A stretch of 6,153 nucleotides of DNA, taken from contig JAFDFH010000162.1 of the NCBI GenBank assembly GCA_019309945.1, positions 1-6,153 on the forward strand, read 5' to 3'. The translations under genes and the position numbers were made by a program. Shown piece after piece: positions 1 to 5,190 of this stretch. How positions within the stretch are numbered: position 1 is the first letter of the stretch; each line of letters opens with the position of its first letter. Source of the stretch: Deltaproteobacteria bacterium (GTDB lineage Bacteria; Desulfobacterota; Desulfobacteria; Desulfobacterales; JAFDFH01). Below the pieces are notes generated by a model. The model made no database searches and was not told where the DNA came from. It was given only the letters and a program-made list of their open reading frames with translations.

Positions 1-78
1 ATGATTATCCTGAAAGCGGAATTTCAAATTAATACGCAACTGGGTCTATATCCAAAATGAAATGACGGGAACAGAAAA

Positions 79-762
79 ATGAACAGCGTAAATAATGTTT
101 ATATATTGAGTGCAGAGGAGGCGATTAAGGAACAACTAGAAGAGGTTAAATCCAGAGTTACTCAACTCCACAATGATATCCAAGGCATGAAACAGTGCTC
201 GCGTCTGAGCAATATTTTACAAAAAATGTACGAAATACGGGCAGGACTCAATCAATTGGAACATGACCTCTTACAGTCCCATCTAAAATGTTGCATCTCC
301 CCCAAGATAAAAGTTCCGGGAGAGGTCATTTTTTCAGTCTCTAAGCTGAGCGAGAAACGTCACGGTGCAATCATTGTAATGGAGCATGAAGATAATCTGG
401 ATGAACATCTTCAAGGAGGAGTGGTTATAAATGCTCCTGTTAGTGCGCCGATTTTAGAAAACATTTTTTATCCTGGAAGCCCGCTTCATGATGGGGCCGT
501 GATTATCAGGAATTCCACCATTCTAAAGGCAACTGTATTACTTCCATTAGCGCCGCACACTTCAGAACTGGAAGCTCTCGGTCTGGGATCCCGACATCGT
601 GCAGCCCTTGGCCTCAGCCAGGTAAGCGATGCTCTTATCATTGTTGTGTCGGAAGAAAAAGGTTGGATTTCAATGGCCCTCCAAGGTCAATTATACCCAA
701 ACCTTGGCACCTTTGCTTTACTCGAAAAACTCGAGGATAGCATGGTGGATGGAAAACAGTAA
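79..762 (+). CDS. Soluble diadenylate cyclase (DisA_N/DAC domain), CdaS-like layout
   Basis: This gene very probably makes cyclic di-AMP from two ATP. The 227-residue protein has a charged helical N-terminus (about residues 12-68, coiled-coil-like) followed by a DAC domain (about 78-210). The domain shows the two family hallmarks: the DGA motif (D138-G139-A140, within SPLHDGAVII) and the RHR motif (R172-H173-R174, within LGSRHRAALGLS), then SEEKGWISMALQG at 191-203. These are the metal/ATP-binding motifs of the family, so activity is plausible. There are no transmembrane helices, unlike CdaA, and no DisA-type DNA-binding C-terminus. The layout resembles Bacillus CdaS, whose N-terminal helices are autoinhibitory; that role is inferred here. 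The ATG at 79 has only a weak GGGA (67-70) eight bases upstream, but the reading frame and helical N-terminus support it. The stop is eight bases before a degraded regulator gene. The family call is firm; the subclass is less so. Confidence 0.9.
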   Translation: MNSVNNVYILSAEEAIKEQLEEVKSRVTQLHNDIQGMKQCSRLSNILQKMYEIRAGLNQLEHDLLQSHLKCCISPKIKVPGEVIFSVSKLSEKRHGAIIVMEHEDNLDEHLQGGVVINAPVSAPILENIFYPGSPLHDGAVIIRNSTILKATVLLPLAPHTSELEALGLGSRHRAALGLSQVSDALIIVVSEEKGWISMALQGQLYPNLGTFALLEKLEDSMVDGKQ

Positions 763-770
763 ATCCAAAG

Positions 771-995
771 ATGTTAGACCTCTTTTCTATCCTTCCGCGA
801 ATTGCCGAAAGCAGCAGCACCGTGATGATTGAAGGGGCCAGCGGCACCGAAAAAGAACTTTTCGCCAGGGCTATCCATAAAGCTCTTGAGCGAAACCAGT
901 GGAAAAAGTTGGTGACGGCCCAAGAGCTTGGAATCGACAAGGGGACGCTTCGGCGCAAAATAAAACAATTCGGCATTCAGCCGACAGTTTACTAA
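771..995 (+). pseudogene. Internally deleted sigma-54-dependent activator (AAA+ start fused to Fis-type HTH)
   Basis: This 74-codon open frame joins two ends of an NtrC-type enhancer-binding protein. Residues 1-36 match the beginning of the sigma-54 AAA+ domain, with a Walker A region GASGTEKELFARAIH. Residues about 37-70 (ALERNQW...ELGIDKGTLRRKIKQFGI) match the C-terminal Fis-type helix-turn-helix. Everything between is missing: the rest of the ATPase, including the GAFTGA loop and Walker B. Any receiver or sensor domain is also absent. The join falls near base 879 and keeps the frame. Walker A has Glu at position 27 where the family has Gly (GTGKE), a further sign of decay. Similarity seems to extend upstream of the ATG to about base 762 (N-P-K-M), so the ATG is probably not a native start. 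No Shine-Dalgarno is visible, although reinitiation after the cyclase stop at 760-762 is possible. A short DNA-binding protein cannot be excluded, but a relic is far more likely. Confidence 0.78.
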
Positions 996-1038
996 CCCTT
1001 CAATCTGTACTGACTTGTCCATAGATCCAGCGGAGCAA

Positions 1039-1044
1039 AAGGAG
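1039..1044 (+). promoter_or_regulatory. Strong ribosome binding site for first YkgJ-family gene
   Basis: AAGGAG lies seven bases upstream of the ATG at 1052. It is the best Shine-Dalgarno in the left half of the window and fixes the start of the YkgJ-family gene that follows. Confidence 0.75.
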
Positions 1045-1051
1045 CTAAAAC

Positions 1052-1855
1052 ATGGAGATTAAAACCGGAAAATCGAAAAGCCAAGCCTTAACTGTGCTCA
1101 GAGCAAAAGACAGCTTTCGTTTTGCCTGTCATTCCGGCCTTGCGTGCTTTACCCGGTGTTGCCGCGGAATCACCATATTCCTAACGCCTTATGATATCCT
1201 GCGGATGAAAAACGCCCTTGGAATAACATCAACGTCTTTTTTAAAAGAGTACACCGTCAGCTTCATCGGTGATTCCGGCCTTCCTGTTGTTTTTTTGAAA
1301 ATGGGTGATGATGCAGATGAAAGCTGCCCTTTTGTGACATCCCAGGGGTGTACAATTTATCCTCATCGCCCATGGTCATGCCGTATCTACCCGCTACAGC
1401 CTGAGAGTACAAAAATAACCGAAAAGACCGATAGGGAATATTATTCGATTATGGACATCCCGTTCTGCCTTGGACTGGCTGAAAACAAAACTTCGACTGT
1501 CGCAGACTGGAAAGAAAGCCAGGGCATTGCGATCTATCGCGAAATGGAGATTTTTTTCAAAAAAATCATGATGAGTCCGCATCTGTCAGGAAAAAAAATA
1601 ACCAACAAAAAAATTCAGGATATGTTTTACATGGCCTGTTATGATCTGGATCGATTCAGGCGCTTCGTGTTTGAAAGCAAATTTTTAAAACTCTTCGAGG
1701 TGAACCTGAAAACTACGGAAAAAATAAAGTGCGATGAAGTGGAATTGTATAAATTTGCGATGCGATGGCTCGAGTACGGCCTGCTCGGACAGCACGAGCT
1801 AAAGGTAAAACCGGGAGTCATGAAAAGGCAAAAACAGGAGCTCGGAATCGAATGA
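1052..1855 (+). CDS. YkgJ-family cysteine cluster protein (first of a tandem pair)
   Basis: A 267-residue cytosolic protein of the YkgJ/UPF0153 family, annotated as a zinc- or iron-chelating cysteine cluster domain. The signature appears in order: C26-x5-C32-x3-C36-C37 followed by LTPYDILRMKN, then C92-P-F, C100-TIY, HRPWSC110-RIYPL and C139. A C-terminal helical part (about 155-250) carries another shared Cys (C196 in YMACYDLDRFRRFVFE). The flagellin lysine methylase FliB belongs to the same family, so metal or Fe-S binding with an enzymatic role is possible, but nothing here shows the substrate; no flagellin gene is nearby. The start follows a strong Shine-Dalgarno. The stop overlaps the next gene's ATG as ATGA (1852-1855), so the two paralogues are probably co-transcribed and translationally coupled. 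No promoter could be fixed upstream; it may lie in the 996-1051 spacer or within the relic. Confidence 0.88.
   Translation: MEIKTGKSKSQALTVLRAKDSFRFACHSGLACFTRCCRGITIFLTPYDILRMKNALGITSTSFLKEYTVSFIGDSGLPVVFLKMGDDADESCPFVTSQGCTIYPHRPWSCRIYPLQPESTKITEKTDREYYSIMDIPFCLGLAENKTSTVADWKESQGIAIYREMEIFFKKIMMSPHLSGKKITNKKIQDMFYMACYDLDRFRRFVFESKFLKLFEVNLKTTEKIKCDEVELYKFAMRWLEYGLLGQHELKVKPGVMKRQKQELGIE
1836..1840 (+). promoter_or_regulatory. Ribosome binding site that decides the second YkgJ start
   Basis: AGGAG lies 11 bases before the ATG at 1852, inside the end of the upstream gene. It supports 1852 over the alternative in-frame ATG at 1765, which would add 29 basic, low-complexity residues and overlap the first gene by 91 bases. 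Confidence 0.65.
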
Positions 1856-2613
1856 TAGACCAGGCTTTGATGCAACCCATACCGGACCGGATATTCCGGT
1901 TTGCCTGCAATAAAGCCTTGCCCTGCTTCACAAAATGCTGTGCCAATCTTAATCTAGTGCTTACACCTTATGATGTACTTCGTCTTAAAAACAGACTCAA
2001 GCTTTCGTCCGGGGAATTCTTAGAAAGTTATACCATCGGTTATGTCGATGAAGCTTATGGAGTTCCGGTCGTCAAGCTAAAAATGAATAATGATGGAACC
2101 CGTCGGTGTCCTTTTGTAAGCCCGGAGGGTTGTGCTGTCTATGAAGATCGGCCAGGTGCCTGTCGCCTTTATCCCCTTGGACGGGCGGCCTCGAAAATAT
2201 TCGAGGGACACCCTGCAGGAGAATATTACTTTGTTGTAAAAGAATCTCACTGCCTCGGGTTTAATGAAGAACGGGATTGGACGGTTCAAGAGTGGATTAT
2301 TAATCAGGGCATGGATGAATATAATGCCATGAATGACTCTTTCATGAATATCACGGCAGGCAGGCAGGCAAAAACCATCAAGGCTCTAAGCGACCAGCAG
2401 TTACAGATGTATTATATGGCCTGTTACAGCCTGGATGAATTCAGGCGTTTTATATTTGAAACAACTTTTCTGGACAAGTTTGATATTACGCAAGATGTTC
2501 GGAAACTAATCGAAACAGATGAAACTGAACTGCTGGCATTTGCCTGTCGATGGCTTAAATTTTCCCTGTTTGGAGAAAAGACCATTCCAATTAGCAGCCA
2601 TCACCATGCATAA
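1852..2613 (+). CDS. YkgJ-family cysteine cluster protein (second of a tandem pair)
   Basis: A 253-residue paralogue of the preceding gene with the same cysteine layout: C19-x5-C25-x3-C29-C30, then LTPYDVLRLKN, C86-P-F, C94-AVY, DRPGAC104-RLYPL and C134. The helical C-terminal part again contains YYMACYSLDEFRRFIFE, with C191. Nine cysteines align between the two copies, which argues for a shared metal site, probably zinc, iron or Fe-S. The C-terminus ends in S-H-H-H-A, which the first copy lacks. The frame is open from 1765, but the ATG at 1852 is preferred: it has a Shine-Dalgarno, makes the classic ATGA overlap with the previous stop, and puts the family similarity (F-R-F-A-C) close to the N-terminus as in the first copy. 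The gene ends nine bases from the convergent zinc-ribbon gene. Substrate and reaction are unknown. The tandem arrangement suggests local duplication followed by divergence, and perhaps a heteromeric complex. Confidence 0.87.
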   Translation: MIDQALMQPIPDRIFRFACNKALPCFTKCCANLNLVLTPYDVLRLKNRLKLSSGEFLESYTIGYVDEAYGVPVVKLKMNNDGTRRCPFVSPEGCAVYEDRPGACRLYPLGRAASKIFEGHPAGEYYFVVKESHCLGFNEERDWTVQEWIINQGMDEYNAMNDSFMNITAGRQAKTIKALSDQQLQMYYMACYSLDEFRRFIFETTFLDKFDITQDVRKLIETDETELLAFACRWLKFSLFGEKTIPISSHHHA

Positions 2614-2622
2614 TGACCAGCC

Positions 2623-2889
2623 TTACTCAATAATATTATCTTTCAGGGCGTCACAAGACCATACCGGTATGGGTGCACCTTTGCCTGTATCAGGATCTAT
2701 ACGGCAGCGATATGATGCCCTGGTTGCCTGTTGTTCCCACACCCGTTCCCAGCCTTGAACAAAATAGGAACATTCATCATTAAAACAAATGTAAAAGAAT
2801 TCGTTGGGCCAGGTAGAGGCAATGGGAACTTTCCATTTTTTCATCTCTTGCCCGCAATGGGGACACAGCGGCGCTTTATTGTCTGACAT
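2623..2889 (-). CDS. Small zinc-ribbon protein, Ogr/Delta-like
   Basis: An 88-residue protein with an N-terminal zinc ribbon: C9-PH-C12-G, then 22 residues to C35-FNDE-C40. The CxxC...CxxxxC spacing with aromatic residues around the second pair (EFFYICFNDECSYFVQGW) resembles Ogr/Delta-type zinc fingers, known from P2-family phage late activators. Many chromosomal proteins of this shape have no phage link, and no phage genes are visible here, so a transcription role is only a possibility. The C-terminal half (about 47-88) is well-formed sequence (WERVWEQQATRASYRC, DPDTGKGAPIPVWSCD) that I do not recognise; it has two more cysteines, C62 and C79. The ATG at 2889 (minus) has GGGAG at 2902-2906 twelve bases upstream, and a near-consensus promoter ends about 29 bases upstream of it. 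The gene converges with the YkgJ pair and diverges from the 86-residue Cys-rich gene. Confidence 0.75.
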   Translation of the reverse strand: MSDNKAPLCPHCGQEMKKWKVPIASTWPNEFFYICFNDECSYFVQGWERVWEQQATRASYRCRIDPDTGKGAPIPVWSCDALKDNIIE

Positions 2890-2917
2890 CTCTTTATCTT
2901 TCTCCCTTTAGCCTGCC

Positions 2918-2946
2918 ATTATAACCAGATGATTTTAATATAACAA
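2918..2946 (-). promoter_or_regulatory. Sigma-70-type promoter for the zinc-ribbon gene
   Basis: On the minus strand, TTGTTA (2941-2946) and a perfect TATAAT (2918-2923) are separated by exactly 17 bases. The predicted transcript start is near 2911, giving a short leader of about 20 bases before the ATG at 2889. This is the best promoter match in the window. Confidence 0.68.
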
Positions 2947-2964
2947 AAGCCTGAAAAAATTTAC

Positions 2965-2994
2965 TTGAAATTATCAGGGCATAGCATATATAAA
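2965..2994 (+). promoter_or_regulatory. Probable sigma-70-type promoter for the 86-residue Cys-rich gene
   Basis: TTGAAA (2965-2970) is followed after 18 bases by TATAAA (2989-2994), or after 16 bases by TATATA (2987-2992). The predicted start near 3001 would give a leader of about 27 bases. The spacer is AT-rich, so a chance match is possible, but position and orientation fit the gene at 3028. The -35 box lies only 18 bp from that of the divergent promoter. Confidence 0.5.
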
Positions 2995-3027
2995 GTATTA
3001 AAAAATATTATAAAAAAAGGATAAATC

Positions 3028-3288
3028 ATGACCACGATTGTAGAAAAAAACAACCTTCCCCGCGACCATTACAAAGCAACCCTGGAAAATGGATCGCTGA
3101 TCATGAAACCTTATTGCGCTTGTGGTAATTCCCTTGATGAAAATTACTTCTGTGACAAGTGTAACAGACAGTGTAATTGCCATCAAATCGTCTGTGACAA
3201 TGAAAACACCCTAAAATTGGTTAAAAATTACACCAGGAAATCATCCCAGTTTTCAGCATTCAAAATCAAACTTGCAAGTGAAAGCTAA
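3028..3288 (+). CDS. Small cysteine-rich protein of unknown function
   Basis: An 86-residue protein with a dense cysteine module in the middle: C30-A-C32-G, C42-DK-C45, C49-N-C51-H52 and C56. The seven cysteines and one histidine are enough for one or two zinc sites, or another metal site. The C-terminal third (LVKNYTRKSSQFSAFKIKLA) is basic and looks ordered rather than random. I do not recognise a named family. The ATG at 3028 has AAGGA (3017-3021) six bases upstream and a probable promoter further up, so expression as a single gene is likely. It has no signal peptide or membrane segment, so the protein should be cytosolic. It diverges from the zinc-ribbon gene at 2889, and the two could share regulation. 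A role in nucleic-acid or protein binding is a guess from the zinc-ribbon look and basic tail. Confidence 0.78.
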   Translation: MTTIVEKNNLPRDHYKATLENGSLIMKPYCACGNSLDENYFCDKCNRQCNCHQIVCDNENTLKLVKNYTRKSSQFSAFKIKLASES

Positions 3289-3320
3289 TCATTACCGGGC
3301 ATACAGACATTTGTCACCAC

Positions 3321-3336
3321 GCAGGCTGTATCCTGC
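3321..3336. terminator. Weak hairpin between convergent genes
   Basis: GCAGG (3321-3325) and CCTGC (3332-3336) can form a 5-bp stem with a 6-base loop in the short gap between two converging genes. On the plus strand it is followed by TATTTAAAATCTT. The same loop half (CTGTAT, 3326-3331) is also complementary to ATACAG at 3301-3306, so alternative folds exist. It is too short to be convincing. Confidence 0.25.
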
Positions 3337-3347
3337 TATTTAAAATC

Positions 3348-4649
3348 TTACAGGTCTTTTAACTTTTCAATCGCCGCATCAATCATTTTCTCGCCCCCGA
3401 TTCTTTGATTTGCAGCAACCATAGCAGGCAGGGCCTCGATGTTATTGAAATTGCCCAGGGCATCTCCCGCCCAATTGACTATGTGAGAACTCTCATGCTC
3501 AAGAAGACGTAAAAGCAATTCATAGGAGGCCAGAACCCGAATATTTCCGAGCACCGATAAAATGCCGGTTTTTATGGGATCAAATGCTTTATCCCTGGAA
3601 AAGGCCTCCTCAATATAAGGTATGACTGCTTCTCCCAGCTTTTCCAGGTAGTGGAGGCTGGCCCCGGATGCATAAGCAAAGCCAAACATGGATATGTCAA
3701 TAAGGGCACGACTTGCCATATCTGTCTTATAAGAGGAAAGAATTTCAGGCACAAAAATACCTGCCCAGGAGTATTTACAGGCCAGTGGCAAGAGATACGG
3801 TATAATCTCCGGTCCTATTGTCTTAAGCTGGTCCAGTATTTCCTTTAGGGCATTCTTCCGCAGTTCAAGGCCATTGGAATGCTTTTCCGGAAACTGATTT
3901 GTATCATCTGCAGTTTGAAGTTTTTTTATAAGTGCATTAATTTTCGTGTTTTTTTCTGCAGGATACAGGGCCTGATAATCTTTGGCCTTCAGGGCGATCC
4001 AATATTTCTGTAGCCAGGTCAGGGGAGGATAGTAGTATGATAATGCAGGCTTATCTATCTCAGCATCTCGATAACGCCCGTGTTCAATAAAGTAATCTTT
4101 TTCCGATCTGGCAACTTCCAGCCTGCGCCTGCAAATCTCGATTGCCTCCTCGCACTCACCGGCATATAAATGACAGGTTGCCACGATATCATGAAGCCTG
4201 TCTTCATTTGGGTAATTGCTAATCAGATTCAATGCAAGCCGAATCGCTTCGGCATATTTCCTGGATCTCAGCAGGCCAAAGGCCTTTTCAATGTGCTTGA
4301 TAAGTTGTTTTTGCTCGCTTTCCTTTGCTCGCAAATTTTCTGCCTGTTCCGGATCTTTAGCCTGTCTGGCGGCCTCCTGTTTGTCTAAACAGCAATGCTT
4401 GTATTTTTTCCCGGACCCACAGGGACAGGGTTCATTCCTGCCGATTTTTTCCGACGGCACATCAGTTAATTCAGCCCTCTTACGCTCGGCCAGAGCTAGC
4501 AAATCATCCCGCACCCGGAAAAGCTGTTCTTTGTTGATTCCGGCCTTTAGAGCGATAACATCCGGATCACCTCCCTGAAGGAGTTCCAAAATAGGGTTAA
4601 GCTCTTCTTCCGACATTGTATCAAACTGAAGCTTATTGGAATCGCTCAT
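3348..4649 (-). CDS. SEC-C motif protein with TPR- and HEAT-like helical repeats
   Basis: A 433-residue, apparently cytosolic protein of mosaic build. Residues about 12-60 are helical and include a helix-turn-helix-like stretch (VIALKAGINKEQLFRVRDDL). Residues 70-88 are a textbook SEC-C motif (IGRNEPCPCGSGKKYKHCC), with zinc ligands C75, C77 and C86 or C87, as found at the SecA C-terminus and in many unrelated proteins. A charged linker follows, then a TPR-like region (about 114-180), and a C-terminal stretch of alpha-helical repeats of HEAT type (about 265-433). This suggests a scaffold that binds proteins, possibly ribosome- or chaperone-related by analogy with SEC-C proteins; the partner is unknown. 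The ATG at 4649 is chosen; a TTG at 4688 in the same frame would add 13 Lys/Asn-rich residues and abut the upstream stop. No clear Shine-Dalgarno precedes either. The 39-base gap to the upstream small gene suggests one transcript. Confidence 0.83.
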   Translation of the reverse strand: MSDSNKLQFDTMSEEELNPILELLQGGDPDVIALKAGINKEQLFRVRDDLLALAERKRAELTDVPSEKIGRNEPCPCGSGKKYKHCCLDKQEAARQAKDPEQAENLRAKESEQKQLIKHIEKAFGLLRSRKYAEAIRLALNLISNYPNEDRLHDIVATCHLYAGECEEAIEICRRRLEVARSEKDYFIEHGRYRDAEIDKPALSYYYPPLTWLQKYWIALKAKDYQALYPAEKNTKINALIKKLQTADDTNQFPEKHSNGLELRKNALKEILDQLKTIGPEIIPYLLPLACKYSWAGIFVPEILSSYKTDMASRALIDISMFGFAYASGASLHYLEKLGEAVIPYIEEAFSRDKAFDPIKTGILSVLGNIRVLASYELLLRLLEHESSHIVNWAGDALGNFNNIEALPAMVAANQRIGGEKMIDAAIEKLKDL

Positions 4650-4688
4650 AAATTTATTTCTATCTTTAGATTTATTTTTCAATAGCAA

Positions 4689-4940
4689 CTATATTTTTTC
4701 AAAAAATTCAATGCACGCCCGGGCAAAACCGGCGGCATAGGCCTGAAAATCAAAACCCTTTTTCCCCAGGTGTTTATTTAAGATCTCAGCACGATATATA
4801 TCCCAATTTGTTGGAATTCCCCTGGCCCGATAGATAGCAGCCAGTTCATCGTAGTCAGCCTCGTGTCGAGCGAACCAGCACCCTTCTTCGTAACCCGCCT
4901 CATACCACTTCTTATTGTAGCTCCCATCCTTTTGCGCCAT
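4689..4940 (-). CDS. Hypothetical 83-residue protein
   Basis: I do not recognise this protein. It is rich in aromatic and charged residues (KKWYEAGYEEGCWFARHEADYDEL near the N-terminus when read across residues 10-32; FQAYAAGFARACIEFFEKI at the end) and looks like a compact helical bundle without signal peptide, membrane segment or cysteine motif. The composition and the steady alternation of small and aromatic residues argue for a real gene rather than a chance frame. It ends 39 bases before the ATG of the SEC-C protein on the same strand, so the two are probably co-transcribed and may work together. The ATG at 4940 (minus) has no clear Shine-Dalgarno (upstream reads GACTGTAAATA), which lowers certainty about the start; no better in-frame start is seen. 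Confidence 0.65.
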   Translation of the reverse strand: MAQKDGSYNKKWYEAGYEEGCWFARHEADYDELAAIYRARGIPTNWDIYRAEILNKHLGKKGFDFQAYAAGFARACIEFFEKI

Positions 4941-5083
4941 TATTTACAGTCTTTTTACTAGAAAACTTATCATTCACCTACTAATTAACCCCCCCTATGC
5001 CCTGTGGGCACAACAAAGGACGAAAGTGAGTTTAGGAAGCATTTTAAAATTTAGCTGCTTAAAAAACCTTCATATAAAATAGA

Positions 5084-5118
5084 GCAGCCGCACCAGGTTA
5101 CCAAACTCATGCGGCTGC
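5084..5118 (-). terminator. Inverted repeat downstream of aprA, possible second terminator
   Basis: GCAGCCGCA (5084-5092) and TGCGGCTGC (5110-5118) form a perfect 9-bp GC-rich stem, extendable through one bulged base, with a 17-base loop. Read in the aprA direction the stem is followed by TCTATTTTATATG, a moderately U-rich tail. It lies about 70 bases beyond the aprA stop. The long loop makes it less typical than a classic terminator, and a protein-binding site is an alternative. Confidence 0.45.
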
Positions 5119-5141
5119 CTCTATAAGGTGTTTGTGAAAAG

Positions 5142-5170
5142 CCTCAGGCGCCGCGCTACGGCGTCTGAGG
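5142..5170 (-). terminator. Probable rho-independent terminator of aprA
   Basis: CCTCAGGCGCCG (5142-5153) and CGGCGTCTGAGG (5159-5170) form a 12-bp stem with one non-Watson-Crick position and a 5-base loop. In the aprA direction it begins 21 bases after the TAA at 5191-5193 and is followed by CTTTTC, a short U-run. Position and strength fit termination of the apr transcript, or 3'-end protection if transcription reads through. Confidence 0.6.
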
Positions 5171-5190
5171 GTAACCACAATAGGCTTACA

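Noticed and set aside
1..60. In-frame ATG-to-TGA stretch of 19 codons at the left edge, possibly the tail of an upstream gene
   Set aside because: It is too short and matches nothing I recognise; another frame also runs from the edge to a stop at 32. No choice between them is possible from the window.
704..716. TTGGCAC followed by TTGC, reminiscent of a sigma-54 promoter beside a sigma-54 activator relic
   Set aside because: Spacing between the two elements is too short for the -24/-12 rule, and the site lies inside the conserved end of the cyclase coding region.
638..1022. Two overlapping open frames on the minus strand
   Set aside because: They run antisense to the cyclase end and the activator relic, have no family resemblance and overlap each other; the plus-strand frames carry recognisable motifs.
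1765..1851. N-terminal extension of the second YkgJ protein from an upstream ATG
   Set aside because: The added 29 residues are basic and low-complexity, are encoded by out-of-frame sequence of the first YkgJ gene, and lack a ribosome binding site; 1852 fits better.
4216..4578. 120-codon plus-strand frame
   Set aside because: It is antisense to the SEC-C and TPR region; its Cys/Ser-rich translation is what the reverse of that coding region would give, with no family match.
4989..5010. Run of seven C followed by a TGCCC/GGGCA hairpin upstream of the 83-residue gene
   Set aside because: The stem is only 5 bp with a 3-base loop and no U-run or known riboswitch features; no convincing promoter could be built around it.
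5037..5060. AT-rich imperfect palindrome around ATTTTAAAAT
   Set aside because: Such palindromes are common by chance in AT-rich spacers; no matching second copy was seen in the window.
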